This document shows positions 6,745 through 14,528 of a stretch of DNA of 17,098 nucleotides, piece by piece. The stretch comes from Candidatus Rifleibacteriota bacterium (GTDB lineage Bacteria; Riflebacteria; Ozemobacteria; Ozemobacterales; Ozemobacteraceae): NCBI GenBank assembly GCA_029564115.1, contig JAKQQP010000547.1:1-17098 (forward strand). The letters are read 5' to 3'. The position numbers and the translations under genes were made by a program. The notes under the pieces are model-generated. The model made no database searches. It was not told the DNA's origin and saw only the letters and a list, made by a program, of their open reading frames with translations. Each line of letters opens with the position of its first letter. Positions within the stretch are counted from its first letter, which is position 1.

Positions 6745-7772
6745 CTGTTTCCGGCGCAGGGCAGCGAAGAGCTAAGGGACTCACGACGGTCGTGAGCCTG
6801 GCTCTGGCATTCATTCTGCAGCTGACGGCCGGCCTTCTGCTTGTCAGAATGTGTCGTGAAGAAGTTTTGGCACGCCAGACGCCAGAGCCCCTGATAATGG
6901 TTTATCTCGCACCTGAGCCCGCACCGGCAGGCCCGGTAAAGACTGCAGCGCCAGCCTCTGTCGAAGATACTGAAAAGGTCAGCCATGTGCCGGAAATTTC
7001 TCAGCCAGCACTCCCGGTTGAAGAACCCCGGCCAGTTTTGCCGCAGCCGCTGCCAGAGCCCATACCAGAACCAGAAAAGGCGCCCCCGGAGTCAGAAGCG
7101 GCGAGGCTTTCAGAAGCAGTGCCGATAGAGCCACTGGCTTTGCAGAAGACTGAGAAATTGAAAAAGTTTGAGCCGCCAAAAAAGCACAGAATAAGCAAAA
7201 AAAACGAACTCAAGCCGGTAAAGCCGAGCAAAAAAACGGCCAATAAACCTGTGTCAGAACTGTTGGAAAAACCGGCAGCACAGCCGGAATTGCGGCCAGA
7301 GTCTCAATCGAAGTCTGAATTCGAAACGGTGAAACAGATAAAGAGCCTGGGATTGCCGCTGCCTGAACAGATGCCGACGCCGGCATTGCCAGAATCTACT
7401 TTGCTGGCCTTGAGTTCTTCTGCTCAGACTGACGAGAATGCGCTCAGTCAAACTGAAAAAACAGTCAAAGCGCTTTCAGGCGAAGAGCAGAAGGCCATAG
7501 CCCGCTACCTGGCGCAGATTCGCAAGTCTCTCGATCGCAGCCGGGTCTACCCACCGGAAGCGAGAAAGAAACGCATCGAAGGTGTGGTTCCGGTTAGATT
7601 CAGAATTTCTGAAGACGGTCTGGTCGTTGGTGCCGAAATTTCAGGCAGTGCACCCGGTATTCTGGCTGAAGCTGCAATTCAAATGCTTGCGGGCCGCCGT
7701 TTCCCACCGCCACCGACCGGATGGCAGCCATCAGCTGCTATCGAACTCAATATCAATTTCAATCTCCGCTGA
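6741..7772 (+). CDS. tonB: TonB energy transducer
   Basis: TonB, 343 residues, is anchored in the inner membrane and spans the periplasm to pull on the TonB box of outer-membrane receptors. An N-terminal anchor helix (about 14-36) is followed by a long Pro-rich linker (about 45-235). The linker is first Glu/Pro (EEPRPVLPQPLPEPIPEPEK, 94-113) and then Lys/Pro (KKFEPPKKHRISKKNELKPV, 141-160), an acid-then-base layout. The C-terminal TonB domain (about 250-343) has SRVYPPEARKKRIEGVVPVR, a central EDGLVVGAEISGS strand and a RRFPPPP turn. The anchor helix has no histidine, unlike E. coli TonB (His20). The start overlaps the exbD stop by 4 bases. It ends 98 bp from the convergent receptor gene. Confidence 0.94.
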   Translation: MTVSGAGQRRAKGLTTVVSLALAFILQLTAGLLLVRMCREEVLARQTPEPLIMVYLAPEPAPAGPVKTAAPASVEDTEKVSHVPEISQPALPVEEPRPVLPQPLPEPIPEPEKAPPESEAARLSEAVPIEPLALQKTEKLKKFEPPKKHRISKKNELKPVKPSKKTANKPVSELLEKPAAQPELRPESQSKSEFETVKQIKSLGLPLPEQMPTPALPESTLLALSSSAQTDENALSQTEKTVKALSGEEQKAIARYLAQIRKSLDRSRVYPPEARKKRIEGVVPVRFRISEDGLVVGAEISGSAPGILAEAAIQMLAGRRFPPPPTGWQPSAAIELNINFNLR

Positions 7773-7815
7773 ATCATGGGTTGGCAAATAAAACACCTCG
7801 AAGCCTTTTTTTCAT

Positions 7816-7844
7816 AAAAAAAGGCCCGGGGTTTAACCCGAGCC
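7816..7844 (-). terminator. Intrinsic terminator of the TonB-dependent receptor gene
   Basis: Read on the minus strand, GGCTCGGG (7837-7844) pairs with CCCGGGCC (7823-7830, one G-U pair) around a short loop and is followed by seven T residues (A-run 7816-7822). An adjacent GCCTTTTTT/AAAAAAGGC pairing (7803-7825) could act weakly on the tonB strand, so the site may serve both convergent transcripts. Confidence 0.8.
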
Positions 7845-7870
7845 ACATAACACAGATTACCCTGAGTGAA

Positions 7871-9838
7871 TCAACGAAACTTGAGTTCCATACCAAAAGT
7901 CACCAGGCGACCGGGCTCATAATTTATCGGACCGCTCTGGTTGAGATTTATGTTGCCACCTCTGAACACGGCTTTGCCGGTTGCCTGGCTCAGCTGAACA
8001 TCATCCTGATCGGTCAGGTTTTCGACATTCAGATAAATTGCCAGATCTTTGGTGGCCTGCTGCCTGATACTGAGATCGAACATGGTCGAGGCATCGACTT
8101 TCGGGTAGATAGTGCCAATAGCTTCAGTTTCACCCTGGTGCGACATGGTTAACATGGCACTGAGCTTGTTATGGTTGTAGGTGGTTCCGGCAACCGCACG
8201 GAATTCGGGTTTGCTGACCAGTCTGACATTATCAGTTTTGTTTTCGGCTTTATTGAAGTCGGTGTAGCCAACCCAGGCAGTGAATTTATTGTTGATTTTG
8301 CCGTTAACTGAGAGCTCGATTCCCGAAACTTCAGCTTCTTTGATATTCTGAAATTTGTTGTTGGCATCGGCTTCGATATAATTTTCGATGTCTGAATCGA
8401 ACCAGGCGAGTGATGCCTGCCAATTTTCGTTGAATTTGTGATTCAGTCTGAGTTCCAGGTTGTCCACATCTTCGGGCTTGAGGTCAGGGTTGCCTCTGCC
8501 GTTGCTGCGGTAGAGTTCCTGCATGTTTGGGTTTCTGATGACCCGGCTGAGACTGAGACCGGCGCTGGTATTGTCATTGATGGCGTAATTCGAACCCAGA
8601 GCCCATGAAAACTCTGCATCGCCTTCATAATCGGTATCAGAACGACCCGTGATGTTCAGATCGAGTTTGTCGGTAGCCTCGATAGCATCACTGATAAAGT
8701 AACCGGTAGTGTCGACCTTTTTCCTGGTTCCGGTATCGAAGCCGTGGCCGATATCTTCAATCTCCTGTTTGATGGCACCGACTGTGACAAAATTGCGGTG
8801 GTTGGCTTCGACGTTGTAAAGAAGTTCCATAGTGTCCATTTTAACGAGAACATCGCCGTTGGCGTTCAAGACACCGGCCTGAAGATCCTTGTCGTTCGGG
8901 TAGGCCCAGGTTGACGAAAAATCTTTGTATTTTGCATAACGCAGGGTCAGATTGCCGTTGTCGCCAAAATCTTTTTCGACCGTATAGTCGTATAAAGACA
9001 TGTTCCATGGTTCGAATCTTTCGTAGAACGATGGGCAAGAGATGGAACCCTGGTTTTCGAGAATCGTTGCTTTGAGAGTCCAGTCGTTCTCAAGTTCCAG
9101 TTTGCCACGATAGAGAAATGCGTGGCTGTCGTTGCGGTTGTTGATGGTGCCGAGGTTTACCGACGATTTTGGGTTGACTGCATTGGCAGCGTCGTTGAAG
9201 TTGCTGAAATCTTTAAAGCGTCTGTCGCCGTCGTATTCATCCATAAATAGAGCAAACAGATGCTCGCTTTTTTCTGCCACACGACCGTAAATGAATTCCT
9301 GGTGTCTTTTGCCATCCCCACCGACTTCCTGGGTGATGGTGAAGTCTTCCAGATCTCTGGCGGTCGGAAGCACGAAGTTGACGGCTCCGGCGACGCTGTT
9401 GGCGCCATAAACCAGCCCGGCTCCGCCGGGAACAACGGTAATTTTCTGCAGTCGACTCATCGGAAACCCCGAAAGCGGCGAAGTCCCGTTCCAGCCGCTA
9501 TTGATCGGGCAACCGTCGAGGGTTACGGCCATGTATTTGCCGTCAAAACCACGATAGGTCGGAGTGACGGTTGCGCCGCGCAGACCACCACCCAGAACGA
9601 CTGAAGAATTGTGTGACTGCAGCATTTTTATCGGGTTGCGCTGCAGCTTCAGCTCGATAGCCGATGATGCGATTTCATCCTGTGGTCTGGCAATCAAAGC
9701 CTGATAAGTAGCACGCTCAGCATCGATATTCAAATCAGACAGTTTGTAAATCTGCTCTTCTGAATAACCAGCAACTGCGCCAGCCATGAAGAAAATTGCC
9801 ATCAGAGCACGCAACGACAGTGAAAACCTCTTTCTCAT
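7871..9838 (-). CDS. TonB-dependent outer-membrane receptor (Cir/BtuB-like)
   Basis: A 655-residue receptor that would import a scarce ligand through a plugged 22-strand barrel. A signal peptide occupies residues 1-24 (MRKRFSLSLRALMAIFFMAG, then AVAGYSEE). A possible TonB box lies near 33-40 (LSDLNIDA). The plug domain (about 60-160) contains TPTYRGFDGKYMAVTLDGCP, LQKITVVPGGAGLVYGANSV and AGAVNFVLP, all typical. The barrel includes RNPNMQELYRSNGRGNPDLK PEDVDNLEL and ends with LAIYLNVENLTDQDD and VTFGMELKFR. The SD GAGG lies 6 bases before the ATG. It converges on exbBD-tonB and lies downstream of the binding-protein gene. The ligand is not evident; siderophore, haem, cobalamin and nickel chelates remain possible. 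Confidence 0.95.
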   Translation of the reverse strand: MRKRFSLSLRALMAIFFMAGAVAGYSEEQIYKLSDLNIDAERATYQALIARPQDEIASSAIELKLQRNPIKMLQSHNSSVVLGGGLRGATVTPTYRGFDGKYMAVTLDGCPINSGWNGTSPLSGFPMSRLQKITVVPGGAGLVYGANSVAGAVNFVLPTARDLEDFTITQEVGGDGKRHQEFIYGRVAEKSEHLFALFMDEYDGDRRFKDFSNFNDAANAVNPKSSVNLGTINNRNDSHAFLYRGKLELENDWTLKATILENQGSISCPSFYERFEPWNMSLYDYTVEKDFGDNGNLTLRYAKYKDFSSTWAYPNDKDLQAGVLNANGDVLVKMDTMELLYNVEANHRNFVTVGAIKQEIEDIGHGFDTGTRKKVDTTGYFISDAIEATDKLDLNITGRSDTDYEGDAEFSWALGSNYAINDNTSAGLSLSRVIRNPNMQELYRSNGRGNPDLKPEDVDNLELRLNHKFNENWQASLAWFDSDIENYIEADANNKFQNIKEAEVSGIELSVNGKINNKFTAWVGYTDFNKAENKTDNVRLVSKPEFRAVAGTTYNHNKLSAMLTMSHQGETEAIGTIYPKVDASTMFDLSIRQQATKDLAIYLNVENLTDQDDVQLSQATGKAVFRGGNINLNQSGPINYEPGRLVTFGMELKFR

Positions 9839-9873
9839 ATAAAACCTCGTTTTTTTAACTAATGTTTTGAGAG

Positions 9874-9902
9874 ATTTTATACAATTAAGTAATACTTAAC
9901 AA
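9874..9902 (-). promoter_or_regulatory. Receptor promoter with palindromic operator in the spacer
   Basis: On the minus strand, TTGTTA (9897-9902) and TAAAAT (9874-9879) are 17 bp apart, giving a start near 9867 and a leader of ~29 bases. The spacer, running into the -35, holds a perfect palindrome TTAAGTA-A-TACTTAA (9885-9899). Binding there would exclude RNA polymerase. Its half-site TACTTAA also occurs twice over the exbB -10, suggesting one repressor for both units. A Fur, DtxR or other metal-responsive regulator is possible but not shown. Confidence 0.6.
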
Positions 9903-9990
9903 GATAAAAAATATTTTTACATGGCTTTAGTTGTTTTGAGTAGTGATGATAAGACTACGGATTCAACTTTGCCAAAAGATTAATTTTTTG

Positions 9991-10097
9991 CGTCATGCCC
10001 GCAAACTTGTGGCGTCATCCCCGCGCTTGTCCCCGGAGGGGGAAGGCGGGGATCCAGGCTGTTTTGAACTTAGATTCCCGCTTCCGCGGGAATGACG
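9991..10097. repeat. Dispersed palindromic intergenic repeat, copy B (inverted relative to copy A)
   Basis: A full 85-bp unit at 10013-10097 starts CGTCATCCCCGCG and ends CGCGGGAATGACG, 13-bp terminal inverted repeats with one mismatch. A partial unit (CGTCATGCCCGC, 9991-10002) flanks it, as in copy A. An 8-bp perfect stem ATTCCCGC/GCGGGAAT with a TTCC loop lies at 10074-10093, and a second GC-rich foldback spans 10018-10051. It lies between the binding-protein gene and the receptor gene, both on the minus strand, so the hairpins may slow or stop read-through. Repeats with CGTCATTCCCGCG ends are widespread in bacteria; mobility here is inferred. Confidence 0.85.
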
Positions 10098-10127
10098 GAT
10101 AAATCCCTGTTCAGATGTGACAGAGAA

Positions 10128-11186
10128 TTAGTTGTCGAAGCCGGTACCGGCATGGGCAAACGGTTGCCCGTAAAGCATTCGGCAAAACTTCTCGTGTTCT
10201 TTCTTGAGATCGATGTCAGAAAAGCGCTCGGGGTAGATTTTTTTGGCCAGCCAAAGAGTGCCGAGGGGCGAATAGGTCGAGAGAAACCAGTTGGTGACCC
10301 AGGCCTGTCGGTCGTCAGCCGGGGTTTTATAAACGCGGCCTTCTTTTACCGCTCTTAAGGAATTCCACCAGGAAGCTTTGTAAAAAATATCATTTTTAGA
10401 ATCATCAATTATCAGGTCGGGATCAAAGGCAAAAAGCAGTTCAGCACAACCGGCCGAATCTGCAGGGTCATCACCCGAATCCATAAGTCTGCCGCCGGCC
10501 AGGCGGATCAGGTTGTAGCCATAGGTTGTGCGGCTGCCCCGCAGCACCATCTGATTGCCGGTGGTATTGATCATTGCAACTTTCGGTCGCTTCTCAACAG
10601 GAATGTCTGCAGTTCTTGAACTGACGAGAGCCAGCTTTTCTTTGAAAAAGGCCGTATATTTTTTTGCCCGTTCTGTACGGCCCGTTACTTCGGCCAGTTT
10701 TGCAACTGATTCCAGCCACTCGTTAACTGTTCCGAAGCCAGCATTAAGTGTCAGCGTTTTTATACCATGTTGTTCGAGCGAACGGGTCAGGTTGCCTGAG
10801 TGTGAAAAATCCTGCGAGGCGACCACAAGATCTGGTCGGGTGCGCAGAATTGTCTCTATATTGGGAATGCCTATCTGGCCCGTATCTGCAACATTGCTGA
10901 AAGACGGTGAGAAACTGCTGTAAAATGCTTCGAGTTTTTTGTCAGCGATTCCGGCCGGCCCTTTCGGCATACACACTACCTTGTCGGTAAGATCGAGAAT
11001 GAAAAAAAGTCCGATTGCCTGCGGGTAGAGCAGGGCAATTCTGGCGAGAGACGACGCGCCAGCTGCTTCATGGCTGAGCAGTGCTTCATTCGAGGCTGAC
11101 AGCCCGGCGACATAAGCACTGCCTGAGGCAAAGAGTGCGATGATCGATACCATAATTATGGTAATAGCTCTGATTTGGCGCGTCAT
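10128..11186 (-). CDS. Periplasmic substrate-binding protein, BtuF/FecB type
   Basis: This 352-residue ABC-transporter binding protein captures the ligand released by the receptor. ATG 11186 is chosen over an upstream possibility at 11234 because GGAGG lies 9 bases before it and a signal peptide starts there (MTRQIRAITIIMVSIIALFA). The mature part has the iron/cobalamin-type class III binding-protein pattern: ARIALLYPQAIGLFFILDLT, TGQIGIPNIETILRTRPDLVVA, then a long linker helix (TVNEWLESVAKLAEVTGRTE) and a second lobe (VAMINTTGNQMVL to FAFDPDLIIDD). The C-terminal WFLSTYSPLGTLWLAKKIYPERF is common in iron-complex binding proteins. It is divergent from the permease-ATPase genes and upstream of the receptor. 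Ligand identity is not readable. Confidence 0.92.
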   Translation of the reverse strand: MTRQIRAITIIMVSIIALFASGSAYVAGLSASNEALLSHEAAGASSLARIALLYPQAIGLFFILDLTDKVVCMPKGPAGIADKKLEAFYSSFSPSFSNVADTGQIGIPNIETILRTRPDLVVASQDFSHSGNLTRSLEQHGIKTLTLNAGFGTVNEWLESVAKLAEVTGRTERAKKYTAFFKEKLALVSSRTADIPVEKRPKVAMINTTGNQMVLRGSRTTYGYNLIRLAGGRLMDSGDDPADSAGCAELLFAFDPDLIIDDSKNDIFYKASWWNSLRAVKEGRVYKTPADDRQAWVTNWFLSTYSPLGTLWLAKKIYPERFSDIDLKKEHEKFCRMLYGQPFAHAGTGFDN

Positions 11187-11228
11187 AAACAACAGCCTCC
11201 AGTATTTTTCAGACTTGTTCTGATAAAA

Positions 11229-11278
11229 TTGCACACATAAAATAGCATAAAGTATATTAAATATGTTAGAGTAGTGAA
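11229..11278. promoter_or_regulatory. Overlapping divergent promoters between binding-protein and permease genes
   Basis: On the plus strand, TTGCAC (11229-11234) and TATATT (11253-11258) are 18 bp apart. On the minus strand, TTCACT (11273-11278) and TATACT (11251-11256) are 16 bp apart. The two -10 elements overlap, and a 5-1-5 palindrome ATATT-A-AATAT (11254-11264) covers them, so one regulator could control both. It is only loosely related to the TACTTAA sites. The region is AT-rich, so chance matches are a concern. Confidence 0.42.
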
Positions 11279-11302
11279 AAGTTTAATGGAAAGAGCTTCC
11301 GT

Positions 11303-12319
11303 ATGCGTCGATTCGGAATTTTTCTCATATGTTGTGCGATTCTGGTGATTGCCGTCGCTTTATCTCTCAATCTGGGCAATTTTCGCATTCCTGTGGCTCA
11401 GGTTTTCAGAATCATTTCAGCAAAACTTTTTAATACGGCGATGCCCGAAATTGAAAAATACCAGGATGTCGTGCTTCTGTCGCTTAGATTGCCGCGAATA
11501 ATCATGGTTTTGCTGATTGGGTCTTCGCTTGGCATTTCTGGGGCTGTTTCACAAGGCATTTTCAGAAACCCGCTCGTCAGCCCGTTCATTCTTGGCATTT
11601 CAGCCGGAGCCTCTTTTGGTGCCGGGGTAGCAATGATATTTTTTTCTGGTCTGCCATTCATGGTTGACCTGGGCGCGGCAACTGGCGGTTTCGCAGCAGT
11701 TCTGGCGGCATTCTTGATTGCCCGCAGTCCCGGTGGTTTCACGCCGCGGCTTTCTCTGGTGCTCAGTGGCGTCATTGTCTCGTCTTTTTTTACCTCGATG
11801 GTCGGCATTCTCAAATACCTCGCCGACAGCGAATCGCAGCTGCCAGCGCTGACGTTCTGGATGATGGGCAGTTTTGCGTCGATCGACTGGGCCAGTCTCG
11901 ACCCGGTTATTTACATAATTCCGCTGTGCATGCTGTCGATGGTGATTTTTTCCTGGTATCTCAACATTCTATCGCTTGGTGACCGCGAAGCTATGCTACT
12001 CGGCATGAATGTCGAAAGATGGAAGATATTTTTCATCATGCTGGTGGTTATCGCGATTGGCTCAGGCGTTGCTCGCTGCGGCGTTATCGGCTGGGTCGGG
12101 CTCGTCATTCCGCACATCGCCAGAGCGATCAGCGGGCCGAATCACAAAGATGTCGTGCCCCTGTCGGCATTTCTCGGGGCGATTTTTCTGCTGATTGCCG
12201 ATAATCTGGCGCGTTCAGCCACTTCGGGCGAGATTCCGGTCGGCATCGTCACCGCCATTATCGGCACGCCATTCTTCGTCTACTTTCTGCGCAAGCGCGA
12301 GGTGGCCCTATGGAACTGA
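11303..12319 (+). CDS. FecCD/BtuC-type ABC transporter permease
   Basis: A 338-residue inner-membrane permease that would dimerise to form the import channel. It is strongly hydrophobic throughout, in line with about ten membrane helices and the usual family length of ~330. FecCD signatures are plain: LRLPRIIMVLLIGSSLGISG then AVSQGIFRNPLVSPFILGIS AGASFGA, and near the end GWVGLVIPHIARAISGPNHK followed by IADNLARSATSGEIPVGIVT and GTPFFVYFLRKRE. The PNH loop is the usual contact with the ATPase. A modest purine-rich SD (GGAAAGAG) precedes the ATG. It overlaps the ATPase gene by 10 bp. Confidence 0.95.
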   Translation: MRRFGIFLICCAILVIAVALSLNLGNFRIPVAQVFRIISAKLFNTAMPEIEKYQDVVLLSLRLPRIIMVLLIGSSLGISGAVSQGIFRNPLVSPFILGISAGASFGAGVAMIFFSGLPFMVDLGAATGGFAAVLAAFLIARSPGGFTPRLSLVLSGVIVSSFFTSMVGILKYLADSESQLPALTFWMMGSFASIDWASLDPVIYIIPLCMLSMVIFSWYLNILSLGDREAMLLGMNVERWKIFFIMLVVIAIGSGVARCGVIGWVGLVIPHIARAISGPNHKDVVPLSAFLGAIFLLIADNLARSATSGEIPVGIVTAIIGTPFFVYFLRKREVALWN

Positions 12320-13104
12320 ACCGCGTGGCAATCAGCCTCGAAGATCTGCACTTTTCGTATATTGCCGACCAACCTGTGCTGAAGGGCATAAATCTGAGCG
12401 TCAGGGTGGGGGAAAAGGTCGCCGTGCTCGGGCGCAATGGCGCGGGCAAGACCACGCTTTTCAGTATTCTGTCAGGTATAAACAATGGCTATCAGGGAAA
12501 AGTGACCCTTGCCGGGCAGGAACTCAGGCAGATGAGCCGCTCGGAAATTTCGCAGCAGGTGGCGCTGGTGCCGCAGAAGCATGAGCCGCTTTTTCCCTAT
12601 CTTACCAGAGATTTTATTCTGATGGGGCGCTTCGGCAGCATGGGCCTGTTTGGCTCACCGGGCACTGAAGACCTTAAAATTGTCGAGGAAGCAGCCATCG
12701 AAACCGGCACAGTACCCTTTCTAGACCGTCCATACTCAACCCTGTCGGGGGGTGAAATGCAACTGGTATTAATTGCCAGAGCCCTGGCGCAGCAATCCGA
12801 GATTCTCGTGCTCGATGAGCCGAACACCCATCTCGATTACCGCAACCGTTTTCTTGTGCTCGATCTGGTGCGCAAACTCGCGGAGGCTCGGCAGATGACC
12901 CTGATCATGTCTCTGCACGACCCCAATGACGTCATTCAGTTCGCAGACCGGGTTTTAGTGATGCATGAAGGGAGTATTGCAGCTGACGGTCGGCCGGCAG
13001 AAGTCATCGACGAAGCGTTGCTGGCTGAATACTTCGGAATCAGGGCGGTGGCACTGAAAAATACTGCCGGCAATCTGCTTTTTAAGGCTGTCGAAGCTCT
13101 TTGA
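12310..13104 (+). CDS. ABC transporter ATPase, FecE/BtuD type
   Basis: This 264-residue ATPase powers the import system. All motifs are intact: Walker A GRNGAGKTT (41-49), Q-loop VPQK (Gln89), ABC signature LSGGEMQ (145-151), Walker B ILVLDE (165-170), D-loop (NTHLD) and the switch histidine in MSLHD (His203). The C-terminus (DGRPAEVIDEALLAEYFGIR) is typical of iron/cobalamin ATPases. The start lies within the last codons of the permease gene (10-bp overlap, different frame), so the two are translationally coupled. The gene ends 37 bp from the convergent serine dehydratase gene, and I see no clear terminator in that gap. Confidence 0.95.
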   Translation: MELNRVAISLEDLHFSYIADQPVLKGINLSVRVGEKVAVLGRNGAGKTTLFSILSGINNGYQGKVTLAGQELRQMSRSEISQQVALVPQKHEPLFPYLTRDFILMGRFGSMGLFGSPGTEDLKIVEEAAIETGTVPFLDRPYSTLSGGEMQLVLIARALAQQSEILVLDEPNTHLDYRNRFLVLDLVRKLAEARQMTLIMSLHDPNDVIQFADRVLVMHEGSIAADGRPAEVIDEALLAEYFGIRAVALKNTAGNLLFKAVEAL

Positions 13105-13141
13105 GGCCTGATTCTGACTAATCTTGCAACTTTGGGTTCGG

Positions 13142-14362
13142 CTACATCTGGCGGTAGTCACGGGCCAGCCCGCCTTCGCCAGTTTCTTTATAAAGAGATG
13201 GCAAATCGTGGCCGGTTTGTTTCATGACCTCGACAACCTTGTCAAATGAAACACGATGTATGCCATCTGAAAAAGTCGAAAAGATGTTGGCATCAAGGGC
13301 GCGGGCAGCGGCAAAAGCATTGCGCTCAATACACGGAATCTGCACCAGCCCACAGACCGGATCGCAGGTCATGCCGAGATGATGTTCCAAAGCCATTTCG
13401 GCAGCATATTCGATCTGCGCCGGGCTGCCACCGAACAACTGGTTGGCCGCACCGGCCGCCATGGCGCAGGCAACGCCAATTTCGCCCTGACAGCCTACTT
13501 CGGCCCCTGAAATTGAAGCGTTATGTTTGACGACATTGCCAATGAGACCGGCAGTTGCAAGAGCCCGGAGAATGCGGGCGTTGCTGAATTCGCGAGAAGT
13601 CTGCAGATGATAAAGAACTGCCGGCACCACACCACAGGACCCGCAAGTCGGTGCCGTAACAATTTTGCCGCCAGAAGCGTTCTCTTCGCTTACAGCCAGT
13701 GCGTAAGAAAAAACTTGACCGCGTGAGCGCAGAGTATGAGTGTAGCCGCTGGCGCGAACGTAGTATGAAGCTGCTTTTTTTCTCAGGTTCAGGGGGCCAG
13801 GTAACGAACCTTCGTCTTCAAGCCCTCTTTTCACCGCAGCTTTCATGGTCAGCCAGACCTCTTCGAGATAGTCCCAGATATCGTGGCTTTCGCATTCCTG
13901 AGTGTATTCCCAGTAACTTTTTCCCTTTTCTTCACACCATAAAAGTAGTTCTGTCATGGTGTTCATCCTGTAGATTTCTTCACCCTCACCCTCTTCAACA
14001 CCGACTGCTTTGCTGCTTTCATCTAAAAGAGCACCGCCACCTACGCTAAAAACCGTCCAGTTGCCGAGTTCTCTGCCGTTCTGATCTAGAGCCCTGAAAT
14101 TCATGCCATTCGGGTGAAGCGGCAGAAAAACTTTCGGTTGCCAGAGAATTTCAGTTTGAGCATGCGGCCTGAGCACAGAAAGAATAGCCACATCAGTCAT
14201 ATGACCTCTGCCAGTCGCAGCAAGGCTGCCATAAAGAGTGACAACAAAAGACGCGGCACCCATATGCTGCCCGAGAAATATTTCAGCCGCCTTGCGCGGT
14301 CCCATTGTGTGGCTGCTTGACGGACCATTACCAATTCTGAAGAGTTCTTTGAGTGATTTCAT
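13142..14362 (-). CDS. sdaA: L-serine dehydratase (ammonia-lyase), single-chain iron-sulfur type
   Basis: This 406-residue cytoplasmic enzyme would convert L-serine to pyruvate and ammonia with a [4Fe-4S] cluster. The N-terminal beta domain starts LKELFRIGNGPSSSHTMGP (4-22), and HPNGM is at 83-87. The catalytic domain has TAPTCGSCGVVPAVL (237-251) and three putative cluster cysteines, C291, C333 and C344. Their 42- and 11-residue spacing matches what I recall of the Legionella enzyme (C343, C385, C396). The protein ends GGLARDYRQM, lacking the C-terminal cysteine that serves as fourth ligand or tail in that enzyme. It is somewhat shorter than E. coli SdaA (454). ATG 14362 is chosen over 14398 because GAGGG lies 7 bases upstream and homology begins there. 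Confidence 0.95.
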   Translation of the reverse strand: MKSLKELFRIGNGPSSSHTMGPRKAAEIFLGQHMGAASFVVTLYGSLAATGRGHMTDVAILSVLRPHAQTEILWQPKVFLPLHPNGMNFRALDQNGRELGNWTVFSVGGGALLDESSKAVGVEEGEGEEIYRMNTMTELLLWCEEKGKSYWEYTQECESHDIWDYLEEVWLTMKAAVKRGLEDEGSLPGPLNLRKKAASYYVRASGYTHTLRSRGQVFSYALAVSEENASGGKIVTAPTCGSCGVVPAVLYHLQTSREFSNARILRALATAGLIGNVVKHNASISGAEVGCQGEIGVACAMAAGAANQLFGGSPAQIEYAAEMALEHHLGMTCDPVCGLVQIPCIERNAFAAARALDANIFSTFSDGIHRVSFDKVVEVMKQTGHDLPSLYKETGEGGLARDYRQM

Positions 14363-14515
14363 TTTTATCCCTCGAGACTTAATAGCATTTTTTGGCAAGA
14401 AAAGCCATAGCTGACTATTTAATCAACAATTTCGAGCAAAAAACTGTCTATTGCTATTCGACTTGTGGTTGTAAAAAAAACTTTCGTCGGGTCTTCCGGA
14501 AATTACTTTGGCGGG

Positions 14516-14528
14516 TATAATTAGCTCA
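14516..14528 (+). promoter_or_regulatory. Consensus -10 element placing the start point on the nuclease ATG
   Basis: TATAAT (14516-14521) is a perfect -10. Normal spacing puts the first transcribed base at about 14528, the A of the start codon. No SD is present between them (only TAGCTC). The -35 is poor (TTCCGG at 14494-14499 with a 16-bp spacer). The remainder of the 14363-14527 gap shows nothing else clear. Confidence 0.6.

Noticed and set aside
9874..9902. Classical Fur box at the receptor promoter
   Set aside because: The palindrome TTAAGTA-A-TACTTAA does not fit GATAATGATAATCATTATC or its NATA/T hexamer form well enough to name Fur.
9839..10127. Cobalamin riboswitch upstream of the receptor or transporter genes
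   Set aside because: The receptor leader is predicted to be only about 29 bases and the divergent transporter gap only 116 bases, and no B12-box-like core was seen.
10092..10358. Plus-strand ORF of 88 codons starting at the edge of repeat copy B
   Set aside because: It lies mostly antisense within the well-supported binding-protein gene and shows no family features.
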